Source: Planctomycetota bacterium
GTDB taxonomy: Bacteria > Planctomycetota > GCA-002687715 > DRQF01
Direction of reading: 5' to 3'
Assembly (NCBI GenBank): GCA_015485455.1
Contig: WFTN01000512.1
Location: 1 to 9,372, forward strand
DNA length: 9,372 nucleotides
Shown piece after piece: positions 1 to 6,385 of this stretch. The notes under the pieces are model-generated. The model made no database searches, was not told where the DNA came from, and saw only the letters and a program-made list of their open reading frames with translations. The position numbers and the translations under genes are program-made. Position 1 is the first letter of the stretch, and the number at the start of each line of letters is the position of its first letter.

Positions 1-1
1 C

Positions 2-139
2 AACCGTCAGGAGACGGGGATAGGTCGGCTCGTCTTTTCGGTTTGCGCCGACATTGGGGTGGTGACTGGCAAGGCAGATGGCGATGGCGATGGCGCCGGA
101 AGGGCAGATTATCTTTCAGTTTCAACCATTCCCAAATGA
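2..139 (+). CDS. Possible C-terminal end of an unidentified gene (5' end outside window)
   Basis: The reading frame beginning at base 2 is open from the left edge to a TGA at 137-139, giving about 45 codons. The translation has a hydrophobic stretch (RLVFSVCADIGVVTG), then an acidic Asp-Gly repeat (DGDGDG) coming from three GATGGC hexamers, and ends in ADYLSVSTIPK. The Asp-Gly run followed by RADYL is loosely reminiscent of FG-GAP/VCBS-type calcium-binding repeats, but the fragment is too short to assign. The other two forward frames look worse: one gives an implausible WRWRWRR run and one stops at once. A hairpin about 20 bp downstream fits the end of a transcript. No function is proposed, and this may be non-coding. 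Confidence 0.2.
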   Translation, partial: NRQETGIGRLVFSVCADIGVVTGKADGDGDGAGRADYLSVSTIPK

Positions 140-159
140 CCGCTTCTACACGGAGAAGG

Positions 160-191
160 GGAGCCCGCGTCCTCCACGACCGCGCCGCTCC
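160..191 (+). terminator. Hairpin downstream of the possible left-edge gene
   Basis: GGAGC and CGCG on the left arm can pair with CGCG and GCTCC on the right arm. A 1/2-nt internal bulge separates the two helices and the loop is 11 nt. This GC-rich structure starts about 20 bp after the TGA at 137-139. No T-tract follows, so it is not a canonical intrinsic terminator. It could be a 3'-end stabilising or rho-associated structure, or chance. Confidence 0.2.
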
Positions 192-392
192 TCTGGCGAT
201 ATTGTGCTCTGATTAGAAGCCCCATGGACTGTTGTCCTCAGTCTTCTATAGGGAGCATTTTCACACATCGATCATAGTTTCATGAACGAGGCGGGCAAGA
301 GGAAGTAAACAGTTCGCTCCTGGCCTATGGCAACATTCTTTGCCGTTTCTTTCCATGAAGACCATTCCCCACAGGCACAGTTTGTTTGGTCG

Positions 393-421
393 TTGATCCA
401 TATTGGGAAATGACTTATGTT
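393..421 (+). promoter_or_regulatory. Candidate sigma70-type promoter of the cyclase gene
   Basis: TTGATC (393-398) and TATGTT (416-421) are separated by exactly 17 bp, and each hexamer matches the consensus at four of six positions. Transcription would begin near 428, leaving a leader of about 28 nt before the ATG at 456. The -10 box overlaps the earlier in-frame ATG at 417, which argues against that start. This is prediction by eye, and the organism's promoter consensus is unknown. Confidence 0.35.
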
Positions 422-429
422 CTTGTCAG

Positions 430-439
430 TTGCATGCAA
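430..439. promoter_or_regulatory. Palindrome TTGCATGCAA near the predicted transcription start
   Basis: TTGCATGCAA is a perfect 10-bp inverted repeat placed between the predicted -10 box and the ribosome-binding site of the cyclase gene. A repressor bound here would block transcription initiation. No regulator family is assigned, and palindromes this short also occur by chance. Confidence 0.2.
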
Positions 440-455
440 TTCGGGGAGTGACCTC

Positions 456-2093
456 ATGTCAGATGATCAAGACGGTTTCATAGTCTCTTACCAGATCGCT
501 GGGAAGCCAAAGACAGTGCGTCTGAGAAAAGAGCGTGTGGTCATTGGTCGGTCTCCCAGTAGCGACTTGGTGATTCCAGAAGAGAGAATCTCACGGCAAC
601 ATGCCACCATCTTCAAAGATGGTGCAAAATGGGTGATTTTCGACATGGGCAGTGCCAACGGGACCAGTGTCAACGAGAAACCCATTGTCAAGTGTGAGTT
701 AGAAAATGGCGACGTCATTGGACTCGGGGAGTTGCGTGCAAGTTTCGAGCTACCGAATGCTTTGTCTTCGGCAGTTCACCAAGTTCAATTTGATCGGACA
801 AAGGAAAAGAGAAACAAGACGGCTATTCTTAACATGGCCGACTTGAGTGTCGTCTCAAGTGTCATCGAAACGAAAACAGCGAAGCCGGACGACGGTAATA
901 AAGCCGCTGCATGGGCTGTGTCTCTATTCAATCAAGCTGCTCAAGCGATGTTATCCGGTGGCAACTTGGAGGAGGTGTTTGAGAAAGTTCTTGACCTTGT
1001 TTTTCAAAACCTTCCTATTGAACGGGGCGTTATCGCGACTTACACAGAAGAAGATGGCCTCAAGCCTCGGGTATTCAAGTCCCGTGACGGCAGCGCCGAT
1101 CAAATCCGAATCAGCGAATCGATCGTCAACGAAGTGATCACGAAACAACAAGCAATCTTGGTGAGTGATGTTCTTGCGGACGAACGTTTCGGAGCAGAAG
1201 CATCCATCATGGCGATGCAGATTTCCTCCGCCATGTGTGCTCCGATGTACAATCACGGTTGCGTCACCGGTGTTATCTATTGCGACAGCACCTCGGCGAG
1301 AAAGAGCTTTACTAAAGAACAACTTCGTCTGCTTTCCACCTTATCTATTTTTGCTGCTATCGCTACAGAGCGTCGCTCTTTGGAAGATGAATTCGCTCGA
1401 GAACAACGTAAGCGAGAACGGTTGGAAAAGTATAATTCTCCTGCGGTGGTGGATCGTATTGTGCGGGACGCTTCTTTATCTCAGCCTATCGTGGATATGA
1501 TTGCTGAAGAGAGAACTGTCACGATGGTCTTCTCTGACCTCATTGGCTTTACTTCCATCAGCGAACACATGGAGCCTCAAGAGGTCGCTCAACTCCTGAA
1601 TGCTATCTTCGAACGCCTCACGGACGCGGTTTTCTTGTTTGAAGGAACTCTCGATAAATACATGGGGGACGGAATGATGGCTTTCTTTGGTGCTCCAGTA
1701 GTACAAGATGATCATGCAGCCCGAGCCATCCGGGCTGGTTTGTTGATGCAAAAAGGTCTGGAAGAACTAAATCGCGACATGGGTTTTCCGACTCCCGTTG
1801 GTATGCGCGTGGGGATCAATACGGGGCCCGTAGTTGTGGGTGATATTGGGTCGCCTAAACGTCGGGACTACACGGTGATTGGTGACGCCGTCAATATTGC
1901 GAGTCGCCTGGAATCATCGGTGTCGAAAGAAGGAGAGGTGATCGTTGGGGAGGCCACCTACGAAGCATGCAAGGATCTCTTCGAATTTGTTCCATTGGGT
2001 AAGAAATCCCTCAAAGGCAAGGAACTGAATGTGGAGACCTATCGGGTGGTCAAAGAAATCACTCTTCCTGGTAACGAGACAGACACGCCATAG
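456..2093 (+). CDS. FHA-GAF-class III (IIIb-type) adenylate cyclase
   Basis: Predicted cytoplasmic signalling enzyme converting ATP to cAMP. I chose the ATG at 456 (545 aa) over the in-frame ATG at 417. GGGGAG lies 7 nt before 456, and the 417 codon sits inside a likely -10 box. An N-terminal FHA domain (about 20-98) has its phosphothreonine-binding signatures: GR at 31-32, SRQH at 46-49 and NG at 68-69. A GAF domain follows (about 150-308), then a charged, probably helical linker (305-326). The C-terminal cyclase domain (about 352-535) keeps metal-binding Asp361 and Asp405, adenine-contacting Lys401 and Thr473, and transition-state Asn480 and Arg484. The Lys/Thr pair is typical of class IIIb ATP cyclases such as cyanobacterial CyaB1, some of which respond to bicarbonate. 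No membrane segment is visible. It converges on a cyclic-nucleotide-binding NADH dehydrogenase. Cyclase identity is secure, while the ligands of FHA and GAF are unknown. Confidence 0.93.
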   Translation: MSDDQDGFIVSYQIAGKPKTVRLRKERVVIGRSPSSDLVIPEERISRQHATIFKDGAKWVIFDMGSANGTSVNEKPIVKCELENGDVIGLGELRASFELPNALSSAVHQVQFDRTKEKRNKTAILNMADLSVVSSVIETKTAKPDDGNKAAAWAVSLFNQAAQAMLSGGNLEEVFEKVLDLVFQNLPIERGVIATYTEEDGLKPRVFKSRDGSADQIRISESIVNEVITKQQAILVSDVLADERFGAEASIMAMQISSAMCAPMYNHGCVTGVIYCDSTSARKSFTKEQLRLLSTLSIFAAIATERRSLEDEFAREQRKRERLEKYNSPAVVDRIVRDASLSQPIVDMIAEERTVTMVFSDLIGFTSISEHMEPQEVAQLLNAIFERLTDAVFLFEGTLDKYMGDGMMAFFGAPVVQDDHAARAIRAGLLMQKGLEELNRDMGFPTPVGMRVGINTGPVVVGDIGSPKRRDYTVIGDAVNIASRLESSVSKEGEVIVGEATYEACKDLFEFVPLGKKSLKGKELNVETYRVVKEITLPGNETDTP

Positions 2094-2108
2094 TCCTGAG
2101 TCGGGCCT

Positions 2109-3698
2109 TCAGTCTTGGCTTTTGGCTCGGGTGCGATCTTTCACCGCCCTGGCTAAGAGATCCTTGAGTGGTGTCATCGATTCCGAAATCTGTTCGAAGA
2201 CGTAGCGTCCCATGACAACAACTTCGACGTCACCTTTTGCCCGTATGGTCGCGTTTCGTGGTTCATCGTTCAAGAGTGCCATCTCCCCAAAAAAATCACC
2301 TGGGCTCATAGTGGCAATGACTTGTCCGTCACCAACAAGAACTTCTACTTCTCCCGTTTCGATGACGTAGAAGTTGGTTGCCGGGTCGCCTTCCGAGAAT
2401 ATGACATCACCGTTCTTGAAATGGGCGTTACTCACCCTTTGTGTCGTATCTGTTTTCAAGTGGGCTAAATCTCTGCCGAATACGAGTTCCCAACTCCAGT
2501 CGAAACATGCCTTGATCCTCCGGGACCAACTTGGCAGCTTCATGAGATAGATGGCCCGCCACAAGCACCAGGCGAGAAATCCAGAAAGACGAATGCCCAT
2601 GATTTCTGCGACTGCTTTGTGTCCCCCGATGGCGCAAAGTTGGCCAACCGGTTTGAAGCTGAAAGGTTTCGTTGTTTTGCCACTCAAGGTTCGAGCGATG
2701 TTGAATGCCACTTGCTTTCCTTGGCGCTCGGCAAACTGTCCAGTGGGAGGGGATGGCTTGCCGTCATGGCCATTTATAACAATAGCACAATCTCCAATGG
2801 CCCAGATGCCGTCGTGAGCTTCAAGTTGCATATCGGCTCTGGTCTTGAGTCGGCCTCGCTCTTTGTCAACGTCGAGCTTTTGCAAGACTGCAGCTGGTTG
2901 TGTGCCAATGGTGCAGACGATAGTGGCACCTCGAATTTCCCTGTCGTCTTTGAGAGTAATCCCCGTATGAGTCGCCAAGGCAGCACGCGCGTTGAGGGTC
3001 ACGGTGACACCGGAGTCACGCATTTTGTCGGCGGTAAATTCTCGTAGAGATTCACCAATTTCTGGGAGCAATTGGTCACGGGAATGGATCAGAGTGACTT
3101 GGATATCGTCCTTCTTGAAGTTTTGGAAATACCGCGCGCTTGATCGAGCCAAGTCGTTGATCTCTCCGGCGACCTCGACACCACTGTAGCCACCACCGAC
3201 GATGACGAAAGACAAGAACCACTTGCGTTTTGTCTCATCCTCGCAGACTTCGGCTCGCTCTAACTGCTCCATGACGTGGGCTCGGAGGGCGATAGCATCG
3301 CCCACTGTTTTCATAGCAAAGGCGTGGTCGGCCATCCCTGGTACCATGGAGAGATTGACATCGCCGCCGCAAGCAAGGACGAGTTGATCAAAGGGAAGAC
3401 TTAAGAGGCGCTCGTCGTAAGACTTGAAGACGACCTTCTTTTGCTCTATATCGATACTGTGAACTTCTTCGGTTCGGCAACGGATCCCAGGCAGCATTTG
3501 TCGTAGGGGCGCAGCTACGGAATCTGGATTGAGAGATCCCCCAGCGACTTCTGCCAGCATGGGGTGGAAAACCATATGGTTCTCCCGATTGAAAATGACA
3601 ATCTCGGTGTCGTGACCCTTGGGCTTCTTGGAGAGGACTCGGGCGCATTTTACTCCCGCAAATCCTCCGCCAACAATGATGATTCTCTTTGCAACCAC
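2109..3698 (-). CDS. Type II NADH:quinone dehydrogenase with C-terminal cyclic-nucleotide-binding domain
   Basis: Predicted to oxidise NADH and reduce quinone at the inner membrane face without proton pumping. The 529-aa protein starts at a GTG, with GAGGAGA 7 nt upstream. Residues 1-410 are an NDH-2-type flavoprotein: FAD GxGxxG motif GGGFAGV (10-16), NADH-binding VGGGYSG (167-173), a second FAD motif DGIWAIGDCA (296-305), and the family's C-terminal membrane-associating segment (about 366-412, LSGFLAW then RRIKACFDW). Fused to this is a CAP-family cyclic-nucleotide domain (about 420-515). Its phosphate-binding cassette (467-487) contains FGEMALL and the PRNAT core, so Glu472 and Arg481, the usual ribose and phosphate contacts, are present. 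Plain NDH-2 enzymes are about 400-450 aa, so the extra domain accounts for the length. The gene follows an IMPase-family gene after 55 bp on the same strand. Ligand identity and effect on activity are inferred, not shown. Confidence 0.93.
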   Translation of the reverse strand: MVAKRIIIVGGGFAGVKCARVLSKKPKGHDTEIVIFNRENHMVFHPMLAEVAGGSLNPDSVAAPLRQMLPGIRCRTEEVHSIDIEQKKVVFKSYDERLLSLPFDQLVLACGGDVNLSMVPGMADHAFAMKTVGDAIALRAHVMEQLERAEVCEDETKRKWFLSFVIVGGGYSGVEVAGEINDLARSSARYFQNFKKDDIQVTLIHSRDQLLPEIGESLREFTADKMRDSGVTVTLNARAALATHTGITLKDDREIRGATIVCTIGTQPAAVLQKLDVDKERGRLKTRADMQLEAHDGIWAIGDCAIVINGHDGKPSPPTGQFAERQGKQVAFNIARTLSGKTTKPFSFKPVGQLCAIGGHKAVAEIMGIRLSGFLAWCLWRAIYLMKLPSWSRRIKACFDWSWELVFGRDLAHLKTDTTQRVSNAHFKNGDVIFSEGDPATNFYVIETGEVEVLVGDGQVIATMSPGDFFGEMALLNDEPRNATIRAKGDVEVVVMGRYVFEQISESMTPLKDLLARAVKDRTRAKSQD

Positions 3699-3753
3699 GG
3701 ACCAATCTCCTCAAACAAATCTTTGGCCTTAGCCCCGACGGGTCAGATGGTAC

Positions 3754-4809
3754 TCAATCCGGAGAAAAGTCGCGATACCTCAAGTGTTGGGGAATCAACT
3801 TGGTCAAAGTTGGGTACACTTCTTCAAAGATCTCTTGATTGGCGAATCCCAACCAGGAAACTTGGCTTAAGGTGTCTAAAGGATAGTTGAGGGGCGAACC
3901 GTCAGGCATCGTGATCATGACGCCCAGCTCAGTTGCGACCAAGAAGGTGCAGATGTCGTAAGGATGGCAAGTCAGGGCCTCTGCTTTTCCACAGTCTCGG
4001 CGGTATTGATTGAGGGTGCCTCTTAGATCTGCGACGAAACGGTCTTTGCCCATGGCTAACTGATAGACTTGGCCTCCAGTAGAAAGGTATTGGTCTTCGA
4101 AGACCAGGGCGCGGCCCGGGGCGGCTCCCAGGATTTCCTGATGCATGACATCGTCTAAATCAGCAAGTTCCTTTCGACCAGGGGGGAAGAAGCGGCAAAC
4201 GGTACTAAAGCCGCCTTTGATGGTGGGCGAGGAGGTGGGTTGTGGACGAAACTTCTTGGAAGTGCCGTTTTCGAGGTTCTGGGTTCTTGCCTGAACTCCT
4301 TGGCCTCTGATTGCCAGCAATTGATCGGATAGGTTGGATCGCATGGTGGGAATCTCAGTTTGTAAGGCAATCTCAATCTGTTGCAATGTGGGTTGCTTGC
4401 AATTCATGTTTGGGGCTATGGCACTCAGAATCCAAGCTGACCTTTTGCTGTAGAGGAGGCCCCGTGTCCCGTCGACAGGATCCAGAATTAAGGTGACCTT
4501 GGTATGGACATTTTCAGGATTACTGCAGGGTATGGGGTGACCACCATGAGCTTCCTCACCTTCACAGACGAGCGTTAGTTCGCAGAAGGGAGAGAACAGC
4601 TCTGTGATATCCTCGATGAGATCCGTTTCAGCATAGACGTCTAATGCAAAGATCGTATCGTCGGTGCTCTCTCGTTTGATCTCCGCCAAATGTTCCTGGC
4701 TTTGAGAGTCCAAGGCCCGTCGGACTCGTTTGAGGATACGTTGGTGAAGTTTCTCTTGGCAGGCCACCAAACATGGGATGGTCGTTGGGTCTAATTCATT
4801 CTTGCGCAT
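3754..4809 (-). CDS. Inositol monophosphatase (IMPase)-superfamily phosphatase, long divergent form
   Basis: Predicted Mg2+-dependent sugar- or inositol-phosphate phosphatase of unknown substrate, 351 aa. The metal-site motifs of the superfamily are present in order: GEE (84-86), DPVDGT (110-115) with Asp110 and Asp113, and a C-terminal HPYDICTFLVATELG (282-296), where Asp285 takes the place of the Asp in the usual WDxAAG motif. Asp57 is a plausible additional ligand. Typical family members are 260-290 aa. The extra length is mostly between the second and third motifs, including a probably disordered stretch around 175-200. No signal peptide or membrane segment is seen. The ATG at 4807-4809 is the first start after an in-frame TGA, but it is preceded by CTCCTCC, not a ribosome-binding site, so the start is uncertain. 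Substrate could be inositol phosphate, fructose 1,6-bisphosphate or 3'-phosphoadenosine phosphate; the sequence does not decide. It probably heads a two-gene transcript with the NADH dehydrogenase. Confidence 0.85.
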   Translation of the reverse strand: MRKNELDPTTIPCLVACQEKLHQRILKRVRRALDSQSQEHLAEIKRESTDDTIFALDVYAETDLIEDITELFSPFCELTLVCEGEEAHGGHPIPCSNPENVHTKVTLILDPVDGTRGLLYSKRSAWILSAIAPNMNCKQPTLQQIEIALQTEIPTMRSNLSDQLLAIRGQGVQARTQNLENGTSKKFRPQPTSSPTIKGGFSTVCRFFPPGRKELADLDDVMHQEILGAAPGRALVFEDQYLSTGGQVYQLAMGKDRFVADLRGTLNQYRRDCGKAEALTCHPYDICTFLVATELGVMITMPDGSPLNYPLDTLSQVSWLGFANQEIFEEVYPTLTKLIPQHLRYRDFSPD

Positions 4810-5057
4810 GGAGGAGATCTTAGTCGTCCGGGATAAGTTTGAAAGTTCTTCTCACCCCCAACTGGGACATACAGGGAGGTTTCTTTGGGTATTCATTCGG
4901 TATTATTCAAGAGATTATCGTCGATTCATCCTTTTGGATCTCACTTTCGCCTGAATTGGCATAATTGCTATGATGCCATCCCCGCCAAAATGGACGATAA
5001 GCCTTAGGTCGGTGGTGATCTTCAAATTGCCGGATTGAATTAGAATCGGAGCTGAAA
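4810..5057. other. Divergent intergenic region
   Basis: This 248-bp region separates the leftward phosphatase and the rightward FKBP gene. It is AT-richer than the flanking genes and holds the candidate extended -10 promoter at 4966-4974 for the rightward pair. I found no convincing leftward promoter for the phosphatase. A 48-codon rightward ORF (4808-4954) has no ribosome-binding site and is not called. Confidence 0.5.
4966..4974 (+). promoter_or_regulatory. Candidate extended -10 promoter for the FKBP-PLP enzyme pair
   Basis: TGCTATGAT carries the TGn extension and a five-of-six -10 hexamer (TATGAT, 4969-4974). The -35 region 17 bp upstream (TTCGCC) is weak, as is usual for extended -10 promoters. 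Transcription would start near 4981 and give a leader of about 77 nt before the GTG at 5058. Confidence 0.35.
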
Positions 5058-6383
5058 GTGAAACAATCCATTGTGGTCTCTCTTATTATCGGGCTCTTCT
5101 TGGTTGGGTTTACCAATGCCCAAGTGAAGCCATCACCGCAGTCGAAACCTGCGGTCAAAGATGGGGAAGCCAAACCCAAGAGACAACTGACCGAAAAGCA
5201 AAAACGAGCCATGGCCAAGCTCGATTTGATCATTCCGGAAATGAAGAATCCCATCGAAGCCGAAGGAGGAGTTCGCTGGTGTTACTTGCGCAAGAGCAAG
5301 AAAGAAGCCCGTCGTCTCTTGCAGCCTGGGGACACGATTCTCATCCATATGACTCTCTGGAATCACAAGACTGGCAAGGAGATCACCACAACTCGCCGCC
5401 GCCCGAATCGCCCCCACGGCCTGCAAAAAATCAATGTCGGTGTTTCTGTTCCAGGGTTGGATGCGGTTCTTGTAAAGCTGCGTGTAGGCGACAAGGTTCG
5501 CATAGACGTTCCCAGCGCCATGGGATTTGGCGAGGCTGGTGTTCCGAGCGTTCCGGCCAACACGGATCTCTTGTATGCCCTCGAGATACACAAGATCGAT
5601 CGTCACATTGATATTCCCAAGACCGCTACTTTTGATGACGAAAAGAGCATTAAGATCACGGATAAGACGTCTTACATGATCTTGAAGGACGGCAAGGGAC
5701 CCATGGCTGGGGAGAAAGGCATCGTTGTTTACGACTTCTTGGCCACCAACGACAAGGGACGAATCGTTGACTATTCCCGCCTTCGAAAATACGCCATTAT
5801 GGGTGGACAAGCCAGCAAGTGTCGACCAAGTTACTTGCAAGCTTTCTCTCCCTTGGCGCGGGTTGGAATGGAGTTTTTGGTCAAGGTTGATTATCGAGAT
5901 GTCCCTGCGACCGCCCGACCTTTCTTGATGTCTGGTGCCAACACTTTATTCATGCATATGTTTGTCCGTTGGGTGGTTCCTTTTTCATCTTCGACTGCTG
6001 ATATGAAAACGTCCGAGTCTGGGCTAAAGTATAAGATCATCAAGAAGGGAGAAGGCCCAGCGGTCAAACCAACCCATCATGTGACGATCCACTATGCTTG
6101 GTGGACCGCAGATGGCGACCTCATTGAATCGAGTTGGGCACGCGGTGCGACGAATACGTTGCGTCAGACGAAGTTGCCTGCTGGCATGGTAGAGGCTTTG
6201 ACTCTCATCCGTCCAGGAGGTCGGCTGCGTGCTGTTATTCCTGCAAATTTGGCTTGGGGCGATGCCGGCCGTCAGGGTGTGCCTCCCGGTACTGACATTG
6301 TTTTAGAGCTCGAACTTTACAAGTCGGCACAACTTGACAAATTGCCTCCTAAGAAAAAGCCAACGAGTAAGAAAACGAAATAG
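5058..6383 (+). CDS. Secreted protein with three FKBP-like peptidyl-prolyl isomerase units
   Basis: Predicted extracytoplasmic FKBP-family folding factor or proline-binding scaffold, 441 aa. The start is a GTG with CGGAG 6 nt upstream. Residues 1-21 form a signal peptide (short basic start, hydrophobic core, probable cleavage after TNA) with no lipobox Cys. Unit 1 (about 88-181) has PGDTILIHMTLW, then VPGLDAVL and MGFGEAG. Unit 2 (about 203-308) aligns only loosely in strand pattern and lacks the active-site landmarks. Unit 3 (about 322-422) is closest to classical FKBP, with VTIHYAWWTADG, LIRPGG, LAWGDAG and GVPPGTDIVLELELYK. In FKBP12 terms the floor tryptophan is replaced (Leu134, Met377) and the LAYG tyrosine is Phe157 or Trp400, so isomerase activity may be weak. 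The C-terminus is lysine-rich (432-441). The PLP enzyme follows 2 bp later and is probably translationally coupled. Confidence 0.88.
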   Translation: MKQSIVVSLIIGLFLVGFTNAQVKPSPQSKPAVKDGEAKPKRQLTEKQKRAMAKLDLIIPEMKNPIEAEGGVRWCYLRKSKKEARRLLQPGDTILIHMTLWNHKTGKEITTTRRRPNRPHGLQKINVGVSVPGLDAVLVKLRVGDKVRIDVPSAMGFGEAGVPSVPANTDLLYALEIHKIDRHIDIPKTATFDDEKSIKITDKTSYMILKDGKGPMAGEKGIVVYDFLATNDKGRIVDYSRLRKYAIMGGQASKCRPSYLQAFSPLARVGMEFLVKVDYRDVPATARPFLMSGANTLFMHMFVRWVVPFSSSTADMKTSESGLKYKIIKKGEGPAVKPTHHVTIHYAWWTADGDLIESSWARGATNTLRQTKLPAGMVEALTLIRPGGRLRAVIPANLAWGDAGRQGVPPGTDIVLELELYKSAQLDKLPPKKKPTSKKTK

Positions 6384-6385
6384 TC

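Larger units (their letters stand above)
140..455. other. Intergenic region without a recognisable gene
   Basis: About 315 bp separate the possible left-edge gene end from the cyclase start. It contains the hairpin at 160-191, the candidate promoter at 393-421 and the palindrome at 430-439. I see no RNA gene, repeat array or convincing ORF. A 61-codon antisense ORF (272-457) has no ribosome-binding site and no family resemblance, and I judge it spurious. Confidence 0.6.

Noticed and set aside
77..94. Three tandem GATGGC hexamers as a functional repeat
   Set aside because: Too short to be called a repeat array; best explained as Asp-Gly codons or chance.
1..210. Second open frame at the left edge, to a TAG at 211-216
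   Set aside because: Gives WRWRWRR and other unlikely composition across the GATGGC repeat; the alternative frame ending at 139 is more protein-like.
272..457. 61-codon minus-strand ORF before the cyclase gene
   Set aside because: No ribosome-binding site upstream of its ATG, no recognisable family, and it overlaps the cyclase start region and promoter.
951..1322. 123-codon minus-strand ORF inside the cyclase gene
   Set aside because: Antisense to the GAF domain coding region, no ribosome-binding site, no recognisable domain.
4808..4954. 48-codon plus-strand ORF overlapping the start of the IMPase-family gene
   Set aside because: The GGAGGAG sequence lies inside the ORF just after its ATG, not before it, so there is no initiation signal; no family resemblance.
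5133..5840. 235-codon minus-strand ORF inside the FKBP gene
   Set aside because: Fully antisense to a gene with a signal peptide and FKBP motifs; its translation has no family features, and long antisense ORFs are common opposite biased coding sequence.
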